A stretch of DNA of 64,000 bases. It comes from Glandiceps talaboti (taxonomy: Eukaryota; Hemichordata; Enteropneusta; Spengelidae). Positions within the stretch are counted from its first letter, which is position 1. The number at the start of each line of letters is the position of its first letter. Positions 1-14,957 of the stretch are shown one piece after another. The stretch covers positions 13,077,501 through 13,141,500 of the forward strand of contig NC_135553.1 in NCBI RefSeq assembly GCF_964340395.1, written 5' to 3'. The position numbers and the translations under genes are program-made. The notes beneath the pieces are model-generated. The model searched no databases. It was not told where the DNA came from and saw only the letters and a list, made by a program, of their open reading frames with translations.

Positions 1-1504
1 ACATGTGGGATTAACGCTTGTTTGTTTTTACTTCTGCCTGTGACTCTGCTATGAAGTCAGTTGAAATCAAAGAAACACATTTGTTGTAATATTTGAAACT
101 TGTAGTTTTAGTTGTCAATGTTCATCAAAAGGAAAACAATTAATAAAGAAAATATGATTAACGGTAATACTAAAGTAGAATGCACAGTTTCGAATACATG
201 TGTACTTTTACTTCTGTGTGTGTACAACTTTGAGTACATATTAGTGCTATCAAAAACAAGTTCATTTTCCACATTACCCTAATTAGCATTTGCGTTTGGT
301 AAAATCAGAGACTGTGGGAGCAGCAATGAAAACTAGAGCAAATTATTTTGGTGTTGGTATATATACATATATAGTGCAGCCTTGACGGACCCCCTGACGG
401 TTGTAATTCGTATTTCTGACGCTGGCAAAAGAAGTGACGTCAAGAAATGAGTTGGCTTTACGTGACTGTATGTACGACTCTGATCACAGAGTAATGTTAA
501 CGGCCCGAATAATTTGACTCACAATCTTTCCATAGAATAGATATCGCAGATTAAGATGCTTCGCAAATACAAATGCTGCCATTTCTTACGCTTTAGACTA
601 AGGTGTAGGTCATGCTCAAGAAGTTAATGCCACCCGTGTTACGGCTTATAGCTCCCTGCCCTGGATGTTGATCATAAGTAAGGGGATTTGCTAGTCTGTA
701 AGTATGGTCTGCACGGGTGGTATATAAACTTTTATTACGCTCAGACTTAACACATTACGACTGCTTGAGGCAATGCGGCTTAAAAAGTGCTGTTGCAGCA
801 GAATTGGTAGCTTATCATTGTTGTAAAATTTGTAACGAGCAAATAAAGATAAAAGGCGTATTACGCCAAATGCTATTTGTACTCCGGTGGCCATCTATTC
901 CATGTAACCTTCAATTCAAATACCATGCATTCATACAATAGCAAGGATTGTTGAAGTCGACAGACGTGAGTTCGTTCTCTTTAACACCAGTGAAAAACGT
1001 TTGCATTCTCTAAAGGTCATCTTTACTTGCTTTCATTCAGTATACAAGTTTAGTGTTAATTGAAGTGTATCGACCGATCACCTCGGCCAAGTCATCTTGA
1101 TGGCTTGTATCGATTTCCGAATGGAAACAAGAGGTGGTCTGATGCGCTAAGGTTGATATGATGTTACTACATGAATAACAAAGAAAGAACACGACGAGGT
1201 CGGATCGGACGTTCGTCGCATGCCAGAGACGAAGAAGCTGCGATTTCTACTTCCAAGTATATGCGTATGTGTCTATCCTGCAGTCTTTAGAATTTAAGCA
1301 CAGACATGCAAATGAATGAGTCATAAAAATACAACTCATCTCTCTTCTGTTCAAGTAGACCAGCGACTCTAATAACAATAATAAAGTAGCGAACAATTGA
1401 ACGAATTAACACAATCAAACTAAATACGTATACGTAACAAACAAATAAATAAATAAAAAGATGTATGTAGCCGGAACCAAACAATTCTTTTGGACTAAGG
1501 CAGA

Positions 1505-1600
1505 AATAAATAAAATAAAACAATTGTTTCCGATAACATGGCTTCAGAAAATAGGGTAGGTAGGTTGGAATATTATTTTATTTTTCTCTATTTTTTGTCG
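1505..1600 (+). repeat. dispersed repeat, copy 1 (GTTTCCGATAACATG)
   Basis: GTTTCCGATAACATGGCTTC followed by AGAAAATAGGGTAGG. The same sequence with two or three changes is found inverted at about 5630-5702. Confidence 0.5.
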
Positions 1601-4600
1601 TTGTTCTCGAGAAATAACGTCAACAATAAGACAACATACTCGTCAATATACGTCTATGATAGTTTGGTGAGGTGTAAAAGCAGTAAATGAGGATAATTGT
1701 ACGTGAAATAAACGAACACAATATGAAGAATGTACTGTATGCATTCATGTAAAGAACTGGTTTCTCTGGAACACGATTTTTTATTTTTTTAAATTACTTA
1801 AGATACTTTGGCCAGAGATTTTACACGGAAATAGACATAACATGTCATCATTTTACCTTTTTCAATGAAAACAAAAGTTTAGAGTAGGCGATTTAAGGTA
1901 GGGTCGCGCGGTCGGGTAATCTGAAACACACACATTTTCTTTTTTTAATTTGGCCTAACTTGAAATTTACATGCCACAACTTTATCTTTATTTGATTGGT
2001 TCGACTGCATTATAACTATGAATATTTTCAAGAAAAGCTTTCGGTGACTAAATATAGTGAGGATGTGAATTTAGTTCATGCAATGTACTTTATGGATGAA
2101 CGTTTCTTTTTGGACTGGGTTAATTGTTATTATATAGATTTCGCTATGCATTCGTGACAATGCGAGCAGTAACAAACGTGTACGCCAGAACAATACATAC
2201 TCATTGTTCATTTGACCATGTAAATCTCCGAGTATCTTTGTTATCAATAATATTTTAAAATGATTAATAACCATATGCTAAAACACATGTCGGCAGTCGA
2301 TAATTAAATGGGATTGGCGTAGTTCCAAGTTGTATAAATCATGTAATTATTATTTTTTAATTAAGAGGGTATTGAAACGTGCATTCCAATCGTAAGTCAT
2401 ATTAATCAGATTTATAATCAGAATCAACACAGTGCAACAGGCGGATTTTCTAAATGTGTCTATCGAATACCACAGAACCCTGGGGGAAACATCCACATGT
2501 ATTTTGTGAACTTTATAACGTGAAAGTTAGCCGCAGGTCTAGTCGTTTTAATAATAAACGCAAGTTAATAAATCCGGTCGTGATATCGATGGTAACAAAC
2601 ACATGTTAGTATTTCAATCTTGGAATTCCAGTTCACCAGGCGTAACATTTCATAGATGTGTTTAAAGTCGCCTGGTATGTTTTCATACGTAAATGTATTG
2701 GCATAGTGTTAATTAATAGCTGACCTGTGGTAATGAACACTGCCTCGCTGTTGGTGGCTGGGTGCATTATACGATACCGATGCACGTCTGTCAACGCTCG
2801 GTTTTTAATAGTCATACTAGCTAACTGCAGGTTTGTATAGCCAACGCACTATATGGTTTCAATTCTTGTTAGCAAATCGAAGCCGGATATTTTTAGTAAA
2901 AAGCGAAACACCATAGCCATTTCATACGCGTTCGTTTCCATTGGATAACAGAAGACCCAGGCCAACTAGAAATACCGTTCATATTCTAAAGAAGGTCTTA
3001 TAATTTAGATCCCTACTCGCAATCAAAATTCTAAACTGTAAAGTTTAAAACATTAAGATCAGGAAAACAATAAAGTCACTGATGGTAAGAATACGAAACC
3101 GTAAGCGTGTATTTGGGACGTCGACCTTTAACTTTATTTGTTATTTCTATATGGTATATAGGCTATATGATTGAATGAATTGAAATTGCTACCAACATGT
3201 ACACCCACACAACTTTAACTGACCTACCATTTCAGGTATAACGACAAGACTTATTGAAATAAAATAGATTGTCTCCAAAAAGTGATATATTTTTTAGAGT
3301 GTCAATAATTTCATGCTACTTATACCATGGGGAAAAGAACAAATAATCAATTTTGTTCTTGCGATTTTTCGTATTCCTTATATTATTTTCTGTATATTTC
3401 AAAGATTAGTCGGATCAGTGGATGTTTACACCCACGGCATAATGCGTTCATTTGGGCAAATAGTGAGTTTGTTCCAGCAAGCTACTAATTAATGCAAAGC
3501 TGATAAACTCAGAAAAGACAATGATATCAGGTAGGCAATAGAAAGAAAAAAAAGTGAGAGGAAACAATATTCAATCTTTATTTGAGATTATACAGAAAAA
3601 AAAGAAATCTGGAAAATCGCGAGAACAAAGTTGATTATTTGTCCTTTTTCCCTATGCTTATACATAACTTTAACAAGGGCCGCATCGCCGTACAATTAAA
3701 AAGCACCCCTTTCTTACTTTTACAATTTAATTTATTTGATATCAATATTGACCATGTTAGTAAAGTAGCAATCACGTTTACTCTTCGTAAAATAAATTGG
3801 ACAGGAATCAGCCATCCCAAAAAGAATCAGCGCAGTTCTGTGGTGTCTCCAAACAATTGTTTGGAAATGATAGTAGTCGGTATAATTATATGCGCTATAA
3901 ATGGTCGTGTTTTTTCGGTATCAGTATACCGGAATAATGAAACTAGTTGCCGTGTATGTTGACCCGAAAACAAATAATCCTTTCGACAATCTATCATGCA
4001 TTGTAAGTCCCTTTGATGGCACAGCGTTTATGTTAAACTATAAACTATAGTCTCTCTAGTAACGTGGTCGAACCCTCGACCCCGATCATATTAATCAATC
4101 CATTACGAGGTAGAGAAGTCTAGAAATGATCTCTCTTCTTTGTAAAACTCTCAATGTGTCGCCCGATTCAGTACAGTTGTGCAAATATGTCAGATAGAAT
4201 TGACTAAAAAACTTAAATAGATACTACTAAAATATAATCACGTTTTCACTTCGATGCTACGCCTAGAAAATCCCTGCTGATTGGAGTTTATTGTAAGTCT
4301 TATTCGAGATTCATCATTTAATATCTTTGGAGGCCCTGTATTGTATGTACACGGAAATCCCTGTACCTTATCTACAATAGCTGAATCTGAAGTTTATATT
4401 AAAAAAACAGCTAACGCACTTTTTGTCGATACAAAGTATCTTCATCAGCATCATATTAGTATTAGTATTAATGTATTTATTCTTAAAGGAGATACATGTC
4501 TTTCGTTCACACAGAGTTACTCTCTGTGGATATATATGTATATAACACAATCTGACTCTTCATTTATCTATTGATATCGACGAATACGAAGGCACATAAT

Positions 4601-5629
4601 ACTATTAAAGTCATATGAAATATCGATGTTCGTATGCAATCAGGAACTGGGCGATGTTAGCAGGGGTCGATGACACAATCAATGTCCTGTGTTTGTTTGT
4701 TTGTCGTCTTAGGTGCCATGGACAACTGCTGTCTACAGCTGGGAAATCAATAACGCAGTTTGAGTTACATAATTACATTTACCTGAAAAGCAGAGCGGAG
4801 ATTTCGGTGACCTCTGCTACATTTAGAGAGTAGAAACAAATATAGCATATATTTAAATGGAAGACTTACAGTTACTTGGTTATTTGCTTCGCACTTATTT
4901 TTTTACTCATGTTACACCCGTTTGACATTTTATCAATCATTTCCGAGGTTTTTCTTCTTCTGGAAATGACAAATGCATAATTTTGCTGACGTCATTGAAT
5001 AGTGTACATATTGTAGTGAATGACGCAGAGTTGATAGTGTTGCTGAATTCACAATCGTTGCAGGAGAAAATATCTTAATAATTAATATCATTCAGTTAAA
5101 TTTATCATGAGAAAGTCAAACAAGGCCAAGAGCCAGCCAGTGGTTGCATATTCAATCTGCTTATTGTTGAATCCAAAATCGTTGTCTAAAATGTGATTAT
5201 CATTAAATGTATATTTTATATTACCACACTATACAACTACGTATTTCGCTCCGATGGAAATTGCATCAAGAACCGTCAGACACAAACAGCAAAGACACAC
5301 TAAGTAACAACAAACATACAAGCCAGGCAAAGCCATTACAAATGAAACATTAAAATAAATAATTAAAAGTCAGAGATAAAATCCAGGGCCAATATATATA
5401 AGGCCAAATACAAACATTTGTGTGTCGACTATATCTATGGTCCTCACCAGGAATATTTTGCTCTTCTTTTTTTGTTTTCTTAGTTTTAGTGTAATTATTA
5501 GCTGGAAGTAAGTTTGTCAGAAATTGTAGCTTATTGACTTATTTGCTTTTCCTCCTCCTTTTTTCTGTTCTGTACCCTTTGTACAATTTCTGGTGAAATA
5601 AATAGAAGTATAATAAGTAATTAACAAAA

Positions 5630-5702
5630 TAAATGTAAAATAGATATAATAACACCACGAACTACACTTACCCTATTTTTTGAAGTCATGTTATCGGAAA
5701 CA
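5630..5702 (-). repeat. dispersed repeat, copy 2 (GTTTCCGATAACATG)
   Basis: On the minus strand, GTTTCCGATAACATGACTTC then AAAAAATAGGGTAAG, matching the plus-strand copy near 1526. Similarity fades into T/A-rich sequence downstream. The GTAAGT at its end is not a real splice donor on this evidence. Confidence 0.5.
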
Positions 5703-8120
5703 AACATTTTTTGTTTAAATTTTAAATTGCTTAATTGTCACCTTATCCGAACCACTCCATTTGTGTGGTGTATTGTGACTAGTGTGATACATATACAAGT
5801 ATTGGTAAACCAAAGTAAGCTGTGCGGTAGATTCATATATTCACTTTGGCGTTGTCGTTCTGTTTGGAACATTACTTCAACTCATCATGTGAAAACCTTA
5901 CATTGAAATAAATTCTCAAATAGGTCGAATCGAATTCGAATGTTTAACATTGGTTTAATTTCAAGACCAAGCTTTTTACATAGCAGGAGACCATTCAAAA
6001 AACATGGCTTGAAAAACACAAATTTCCGATATTTCAATCGCGAAGTATGCATTGAATATAAACATCGGATTCCGTGGGTGCCTTTTAAAACTGTGTCTGT
6101 AACACTTACATGGTCATTTCCACATTTGTTATAATGTATCTCACAACCCATCCATTATTGTTGAAACCTTTCAAATGCGTTATGTACTTTAATTTCCTCG
6201 TATATTTGCCAACTTTGTACTGTTTACCAAAGTGTCAATTATGTTTCGTGTTTTTACACCTGGACGGGTTAGCTGTACTTACGTACAGGAATCGTTCATC
6301 TTTTGTCAATTAACGCTTTCGTGGTAACGCGTGAAATGGTCAAATGCTTAATAGCAATGTTTTCAATGTATTTCTATAAGTAATGTTATATATGTCTTGC
6401 AATCCATTACTCGATTGGCCAAGCTTTTTGAACTTTGATTATTTAATACGCGACCCTGCAGCGATTACCTTCTCATGTTGTCAAATTTGCTGTCAACAGT
6501 ATTTGAAATCTACCTGTATTTAAATTTAGAATAAAATGAAGTTACTTTTAAAACGTACTCTTCAACGTCATTAGCAGATTCATAAAAAATGGTAGAGTAA
6601 AACGTATTGTTGAGGCCAACACAAAGAAAGCGAGAAAGAATTGTTTCTGATCGGGACTTTTTGTTTAAAGTGGCGCGACGATGCGATTTTATTTTTCTCA
6701 ACAATCCGGTCACTAAATCTACTATTTATGACAGTTACTGTTCTTTTTATTTAGTACTTTAGAGCAAACTGTGTATGTGAGGGCAGATGTAATTTGCTTG
6801 TTGATGATTGGCTCTGCAGTTGTCTTCACTAAAGTGGGGGGGGGGGTATTTTCATGTTTCATGTTGGGTTGGGATACACGAAAAAAAAACCAACGCGAGG
6901 GTATTTAAGTGATGCGCACGCTCACCAGAAACATTTTAATGGAACAAGAAATTAAGAAAAAGAAAGAGAAAAATGTCATTTTTTAAATGTAATAAATTTG
7001 CTTACATCGAGGATAAGGAAGCCATGAATAAGAAATAAAAGAAAGGTAAATATTAGTTAGTTCACAAAGGAGACAGCCGATCGCCTGCACAGTTACGCCA
7101 AATGGGTGAAACATATGTCATTCTAGTGTCTACGGAAATTAAATCTCAGAAAAATATTGAGAAACGAAGAAAATACTGAGTGTGTAGACGGGATAACCCT
7201 ATCATGTGAAGGCGTACTGTACTCCACCATTACTATGCAATTAAATCCTCGTTCCCGTAAATTGGTGATCTGTATTGTGATAACGCGGGCAGTTCCCCCT
7301 TCGAAAGCGTAATAAAGGTCAGAGGTGAATTGACTCCAAACTTTGAATACACATGTAATTTGCTGTAACGACTTACTTAAATACAAGATTACATAAGTGG
7401 CGACTTCCAGTTATACTCCTACGGAAATCTAGCTATAGGCTAATGAGATATACACAAGCTGAAATTATTGTGTTGCATGCGCCGTAGACTACAACACTGA
7501 TTGTGGTGTCTTGGGTATACGAGTCAGAGAAAAGTACCCTGTAATAACGATAATGAAAACATTCAGAAGTTGAATGTGTGACCTCTCGAAGAATACTTGC
7601 TATCAGAGAAGTCACCATTCTATGTGTGTATTTACACCAACGACCATTGGTAGATTATATCAATATGCTGCAACACTATTTATTTAGTTGGGACTATCTT
7701 TAGTTTGTCTAAAGGTTGGTTTCCATAGTAGTATTTGTGAGTAGATTATCAGCCCGTAAAACTGTGTATAGTAATACTGCTGTGTTGAGTGCTATTTAGC
7801 AAGGACAAGTCATTAAATATCACAGTGTGTCGTCAACTGACCCTGAGGACTGGTAACGGCCACCGCGGTTAACATACTTGGTTTCAAAATTGTTGCCAAG
7901 ATTAGGTTTTAAAAATACTTTAAAACAATAAATTATTTAATTCCATTTCAAAATGATGGGAATGCTACAGGCGGAATAAAGAGCATCAAGTTATTGTAAG
8001 TAAGTGTTATTGTATTACATGGCTACTATAAATAAATTATGTAACATCTTAACTCTACCTTATTCATTATTTTTCTATTATCCATGAATTTGACAGAGAA
8101 TGTAAACTATTGTCACTATA

Positions 8121-8319
8121 ACAAACAAACAAACACACATAAATAAATATACAAAAAACAAAAAATAAATAAATAAATATATAAATAAATAAATAAAAAA
8201 AATAAATAAATAAAAAATAAATAAATAAATACATACATACATACATACATACATACATACATACATACATACATACATACATACATACATGTACATACAT
8301 ACATACGTACGTACATAAA
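8121..8319. repeat. (AAAC)n, (AAAT)n and (CATA)n compound microsatellite
   Basis: AAAC and AAAT blocks up to about 8230, then CATA repeats to 8319 ending in CGTACGTACAT. The three overlapping minus-strand ORFs here are translations of the repeats. Confidence 0.5.
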
Positions 8320-10126
8320 CAATCACTTACGTTATTAAATACATTTAACAGGTTTTTTGAAAACTAAAAATGTCATTGATGGATCGAGGATTATTAGTGA
8401 CAGTACATAATTGCACGTAATTCATCAAGATTTTATGCTTTGAGTATCTCGATTAATCTTAGTCACAAAAATGTTCGTACATTGTATCTCATTGCGATTT
8501 AGCATTCCATCTGACAACTAGTAAAGAAGTGATATCTTGGTGGCCGTTCACAGTATGAGTTTTACAAGATAGCAGACGTTGTGCACGGTGTACATATTTC
8601 CATATGTGTTCGAAGAGAACGTGCAGTTCTCTTGTTTCAATTCAATTTAATGTTGTTAGTGGGTAATCTTCAACGGCTAATTGATCAGTAATAGCGGTAA
8701 ACACTCATTAAATGACCGTTTCGGCCCCCATCGTTATCACTTTTTCCCGAGGTGAATTTGACATTCGCACGCTCTACGAAATGTTGAACCTAAAAGTACG
8801 CTCGCGCTAAAGGTTTGAACATTTTTTAAAAGCTTACATAAATAGCTCTAGGGGTCAATATCTCAAAAGTGACATTGCCATTTTCCACCAGAGTCATCTT
8901 TATTATTAGACGGTAATTTCATATGGGAATGTGTATGGTGAATGAAAGGAGACGTTTATTCAAATGTTATCCACTTTCCTTAAGGGAATAAGAAAAAAAG
9001 GTTATTCCTTTTAAGGAATATCGAAGGTTTTTACGGATCTTAAATAATTAAATCGAGGAATGCATTATACAGAACTTTTCGAAGCAAATTATTGAATTTG
9101 TTCACTTTGTTCTCCCCTTTTTGCAATTACGCGAAGTCAATATAATTATGTTCGATGTAAACACCGTGATGAAATCAAATCAAACATGACGCGCGTGACA
9201 ATATTTCAATATTTAATGCAGTGTCTATTTGTTGTAACTGACAGTATATATTAACATCGTTTTTCTCGCTTATGCTTGCGATATTTTGGGGATTACATTT
9301 TTTTATATTATATTCTGGATTACATTTTAATCCTTGGTCAAAAAGAAGTCATTTCGCTATTCAGGTAGGATTTGGTGTTCATCTTTTTAAAAATCACTTT
9401 CAACTATCTCTCTATATATATTAGTTCGTACTTTGAATTGGACTTAAAGTGTCAGATCTGGTCCATGTGGAGCAATTCGTTGAGTACTGAAATACACTTC
9501 TATTTCTCAACTGAAACTCGGGAATGTTTAAAATCCATACTGTGTACCTATAGTTAATCTATTCCTGTAAAGTTCGAAAGAGGCTGTTTTCTTCCCTGTA
9601 TCAGTTCTGATCTTTGCAGCAATATTGTTTTTTACATTTCGGTCAACTCTAGCATAAATAATAACATTTAACACATTTTCGAGCGATGGGCATAATGCGT
9701 CAGTGCCGTGATTTCGTCAACAAGTATGTCTATTTCATGAAGTAATGCGATGCACCTGCGACCAGATCATACATATTGAAATATGTATTACCATGTGAAC
9801 AAAATGAGTAACTCATTTCAGGTCATCGTATTATTACATTATGATAGATGGTCATGGAATGAACATACAGATAATATATCATTCTTTGCTGCCATGTTAG
9901 TTCTAGACGCGTATCCTATTACTGGTATTTAAATTAAAGAGTCAAGTTATGATCTAACTATATACTATAATAACAATATTTCATTTGTAACTGTTTAGTG
10001 CATTGACGCAGATACATGTGTGTGTGTTTATGTGTGTCGTCGATTATTACGTCTAATAGATGACATTTGATAACGGGCATTGAACTCTTGAGAGCAGTGC
10101 ACGACTTTATCTAACAGGCAACTGTC

Positions 10127-10391
10127 TGTCTTTATGTTTGTGTCTGTTTGTTTGTTTGTTTGTTTGTTTGTCTATATATCTGTCTGTCTATCTATCTGCC
10201 TGACTGCACGCACGTTACGCACATCCGTCCGTCCGTCTGTCTGTCTATTTGCCCTTCCGTCTCTCCGTATGTATGTATGTATGTATGTATGTATGTATGT
10301 ATGTATGTATGTATGTATGTATGTATGTGTGTACGGTGTATGTATGTAATGTATGTATGTACTACGTACACGTACGTACGTACGTACGTAT
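10127..10391. repeat. (TTTG)n, (TCTG)n, (GTAT)n and (CGTA)n compound microsatellite
   Basis: TTTG at about 10145-10170, interrupted TCTG/TCTA/TCCG to 10265, GTAT at 10267-10330, and the self-complementary CGTA at about 10371-10391. Confidence 0.5.
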
Positions 10392-11396
10392 GAGTGATAA
10401 TTAGTTAACCTGCCGTCTGGCTGGCTGTCCAAACGTGTCTATAGGTCTTTGTAAAGTACAAGTACAAATACGTGTGTTTCTAAGTAGTTTTGTACGACAT
10501 CGCATATTTTTTCTCCCTCTGCTTTTATAATGTGTTCAGTCCCTAATCTAACTAACCACTGAAACGAATCATGATATAGCTTACAAACCATACAGAATTC
10601 ACAAACTACTTCTGTCTGAATTTAAATAGTGTTCCATCCTTCGCTCCCCATATAGCAAAGCTTATTAATGCTTTCCATCACACAGATATCGACAATGGAT
10701 TTCGAAGAAAAAGCGTTACTGAAAACCGATCATAATATTGCTGATACTGAAGAGACGCAAACGGACACGCACATATCTCTCAACAGCACGTAACGGGTTT
10801 CTGGTTGTGATAAGTTCGATCCCGCCAAAACGTCATGCCACCATACGCTTAAACATTGTTGTAAGTGAATCTGTGTTAAATATATACACGTTTCCAAGTA
10901 CTTACCTTACTGTTCTATAATAATCGAAACTCTGTTGTACCGCCGGAATGACCATCCAACAAGTTTTTTAAAAGGTTTTCAGGAGAGCGTTATCCACATA
11001 CACACGTTAACAGACCGTACGATTGAAAGCCTGGGAGCTGCTCGTTGCCTCTCAACATCACACCGGACATGCGCCGTAGTTCTTATGAATTGCCTCACAA
11101 CAACGGGCATTTGCTGCGAGGAGTATGCCTTCCGCTCTGTGTGTATTTAAAACGCCGGTGTTGTGTGTGTACAGATAATCAGGTCACAGACATGTGGCCT
11201 TGGATTTTGATGTAAAGAGTAGGGTTGATCAGAGTAACATCAATAATAGTTCAGCTAATATTTCCTATCAAATATTTTTTTTGTTTATATTTAGCTTATA
11301 ACAATAATAATATGTGCGTGATACTATGAACACGTTTAGATAATGTGATTGGTTATATGTATTGGGATCAAAAGATGCAGATGGGCAGATGAAAGA

Positions 11397-11399
11397 GGG

Positions 11400-11470
<71 letters not shown>

Positions 11471-11540
11471 TGTGTGTGTGTGTGTGAGATAGACATAGAG
11501 AGAGACAGAGAGAGAGACAGGGATAGGTAGACAATCAGAA

Positions 11541-11599
<59 letters not shown>
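11397..11599. repeat. (AG)n, (TG)n and (AGAC)n compound microsatellite
   Basis: AG tract about 11397-11468, short TG tract to 11487, then interrupted AGAGAC and a clean AGAC tract 11540-11599. Confidence 0.5.
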
Positions 11600-12235
11600 G
11601 CAAAAGAGTTAATTTTTTGATGGCAAAGTGGTACAGTAAAAATTTATAGTAGCTACATTACTGAAAGGACTGGGAAACAATTAGGAAAAAACAAAACGTT
11701 TTAGTGTATATATCATCACATGTAATGCAACAAACTACCTGACGGGTCAGAAAAGGTAAAGAAATATCTACAAAAGGATTTATAAAATGTAGGGTTTTTT
11801 TTATCTTTTGAATAATATCAGTAACAGGGGATCAGCCAACATTAACATTTCCCTCTACACAGATTTACTTGTCAATAATTCACAATATATCAAACTGATA
11901 CATAATCTCGTATATCTTTCAAATATCGTAATAAAGTTTACCCCTGTGTCCGTTTTGTTGCAAAATTCCCTGACCTATTCCCGAAATATGTTGCCGTATT
12001 GAGCTGTTATAATTTACGAGAGAATGTGTCTGCAACTAATACTCCCATAGGTGCCGTTTTCACAAACATGCAAACATCTGACACCTTGCCAATGTTACAT
12101 TTCCAAGCTCTCCTCACGTGAATTGTTGAAATTAATGAAGCCAATATGTCAGAAAAGCAGGCATCAGATGCAGATATTAAAACACTGGCGCACATGTATG
12201 TGTCTTGTAGTACCTTTAAATCCTTTTATTTGTAA

Positions 12236-12305
12236 CCCCCCCCCCCGTAATGGGAGGTTATGTTATGCTTTTGTCTGTCTGTCTCTATGTCCGCGTGTGT
12301 TTATG

Positions 12306-12393
<88 letters not shown>

Positions 12394-13010
12394 CGACTGT
12401 CTGTCTGGCTAGCTGGCTGGCTGTCTGTCCCTGTCTGTCTGTCTGTGGAGACGATGTCTAAAAAACCACATTGATTTTAATGAAACTTGCTACACATCTT
12501 CCTTATACTAATCTCAAGAACTGATTGGATCTTGGTAAACATCCATGAACATTGATTGGTCATTTGCATAATTCATGGTTTTTAGTAGTTAGACTATATC
12601 TGAAGAATGCAAACCTCAAATTTGGTACATACATCAACCATAACAAAAGCACATATGTTCTAAATAGCTAGTTGGCATAGGTTTTTAGTTTTAATGAATA
12701 ATTTGCATAGTTAATTATTTTCGATAAGAGATTACATCTTAATTGAATGAAAACTTCAAATTTCATTGAACTTGTTACGTACATCATTGTGTTGTTTAAT
12801 TTGCATAAATGAACTTGTGCGATAATTAGGCAATATCTTTTAGAATGCAAGCTTTAAATTTCAAATATTTTAGTATATGCATTGTGGGTAAAGAAGTGCA
12901 TGCTATGATATGTCCGTTAAAGCTTATTATATAGCTTATAATCCTAATGATCAATTTGCATAATTAGTGATTTTTCGATAAATAGGCAAAGTTTTGGCTA
13001 TGTAGAATTT
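12236..13010 (+). repeat. dispersed repeat family A: poly-C, (TCTG)n, then diverged ATTTGCATAATT units
   Basis: Starts with 11 C, then GGGAGGTTATGTTATGC, a long (TCTG)n at about 12306-12394, and GAGACGATGTCTAAAAAACC. Downstream, the motif ATTTGCATA recurs at about 12562, 12701, 12799 and 12953, each followed by a similar segment with TTCGATA, AATGCAA and TCAAATTT. This is a decayed tandem repeat with units of about 100-155 bases. The stretch after the microsatellite is matched by an inverted copy at about 14695-14960. Confidence 0.5.
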
Positions 13011-13194
13011 ATTATTGTTTCATATAATTAATTTTCTAATTAAGATATACATCATGTATACTACCAATAGCTCAGAATGTTGCATTCCAACACTGACCAA
13101 AAATCTATGGTTTTGCCCTGATGTGAAGCAGTCACTTTAAATCTGGTATTTATAGGAAATGTAACAAGAAATTACCATTTTAATTACTGTCTTA

Positions 13195-13275
13195 AATTTG
13201 TTTATGGGTCGTTGGTTTGTACGTGGTTGTATGAAACATAGCCAGTGAACACCAACCTGCAATGGGTTGTAAGGC
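13195..13275 (+). repeat. single right arm of family B
   Basis: GGTTTGTACGTGGTTGTATG and AAACATAGCCAGTGAACACC match the reverse complement of the 27.0 kb left arm (GGTTTCTGTGTGGTTGTAAG, AAACAGAGCCAGTGAACACT). A left partner near 13055 is too degraded to call. Confidence 0.5.
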
Positions 13276-14694
13276 AAATTCAACTAAAAACTTGACATGG
13301 TGTTTCCGCTCATTGTGTACAATATCTCCAATTCCTTTTCAGTAGCTGGTTTAATTAAACTATGCGATGACATGCACTTATAAACCATCTGCTGCATACT
13401 TAGCCGTCGTTGTATATTCACGATATTGTCATTCTGAAGACCAACATTAACAATAGGACAGATGTTTCCTTTTTCGTTTTTACCATGCAGCCAAAGTGCA
13501 ATTGCATCAAACTTTACGGGAGAGTAAACGACAGATAAAATAAGTGATGTGGTACAGTGCTTCCTTTTCAGTGTTGTATATTTTTTTAAGTAAAAATGTT
13601 CATCCTGTAAAATATTGTTTAGAGATGGGGGGGGGGGGGGGAATGGGTGTTGCTATAGCTGTCATGTACACTCTTAAATATCTCCTTAGTATGCTTAGAT
13701 AAAGCAGACGACAATACGTAACTATTGAACTGTGTGTTCACAGGTCGAGACTATTAATCGATTAATGTCAATTATTCTGAGAACCGGCTAGACATTAATT
13801 AACAACATTAATATCAATAAAATAAAACGAAACCTCATTTACCTAACATTTGCCAAAATTAATTTGCGACTACACATAAAATACTAACTACAATACAAAC
13901 CAGTTTTTAACTGAATGCCTTCCATAAGGGTAGTCTTGTAATTTCATGATTTATGCAAGACATTTTAATCTGTGGTTTTTCAAGTCCCAATGAAAGCTAG
14001 TTGTCAAAAATGTTGTTCAAATGCCCGCCTCCTATTCTCAGCACAAAAAAGCTTGCCATCCTCGACTTCACTCAGCTTTCGTGATCCCCTACATACGCGG
14101 GATATGCACACCCGTTTCCACGGCAAATAGTAAACGAAATTCAAACCCACACAACATTGCTATAAAACACATCAGGAATTTTACATAGTTCATGGTAAGC
14201 ATCATGAAGTGATACGGTATTATTGCCCTACTTCGTCACTGGATAAAGGGTATACATTCCTGTTTTGACAGACAGTCGTACCATCTGCTCCAAATCCTAT
14301 ACATTTCAAAATGATATGTCCATATTTGATGAAATTGAAACGATAATAAATATTTCAAGTGTTTGTGAACTCCGCGCCCATAACGCTATCACTGTGGGCC
14401 AAGACAAAAAAAAAGAATTGATTTCTGATGAGTTTGCATCACTTAAATACCCCGCGTCGATCTTCTTTTTTATCGTGTTTGTTCAGCCAATGAAGACTGC
14501 AGATCAAAGAGAAAACACAAAATAACTCTCCCTACATTAACTGCTACTTCAGGGAAGATAAATGCAGAACTAATCATGAACAATAAACAAAGGAATTTGC
14601 ATCGTCACCCCACTTTAGTCAACCGTTACGTTTTCTGACCAGAAACAACAACTTTCTTTTGTGTGGCCACCACGTCTAACACCGAAAATATGCC

Positions 14695-14957
14695 AATAAC
14701 TTATTAACACTAAAAGCTAAATCGATAACATTTTCAAGACAGATGCGCTTTGGTATCGCAAATGTATGTACCAAGTTATAATGAATTTGAAGTGTGCATT
14801 TTTGAGATATAACAAATTACCGAAAACCATTAATTACGTGAATTGCTCTTTAATATTAATGGGATGTTTGCCAAAACGTAATCAGTTCTTGCTATTACGG
14901 AACACGGGTGCTGAATTCCGTTTGAATTGAGCCAGCCGTTTTGGACAAAACGATGAC

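Larger units (their letters stand above)
1..8120. other. gene-free stretch
   Basis: AT-rich sequence without a convincing exon; the open frames are short and have no recognisable motif. Holds the paired dispersed repeats at 1.5 and 5.65 kb and an 11-base G run at 6836-6846. Confidence 0.5.
8320..12235. other. gene-free stretch with microsatellites
   Basis: Nothing recognised apart from the listed tracts. A plus-strand segment at 10982-11150 is unusually rich in Cys and CG, follows a pyrimidine-rich TTTTCAG and is open for 56 codons, but matches no family. Confidence 0.5.

Noticed and set aside
5660-5702. Splice donor GGGTAAGTG of a minus-strand exon
   Set aside because: The sequence is explained by the dispersed repeat also found at 1.5 kb; the upstream frame is short and motif-free.
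8227-8319. CRISPR-like array
   Set aside because: Units are 4 bases with no spacers; all arrays in the window are microsatellites in a eukaryotic genome.
8067-8326. Three overlapping minus ORFs
   Set aside because: Translations of CATA/AAAT repeats.
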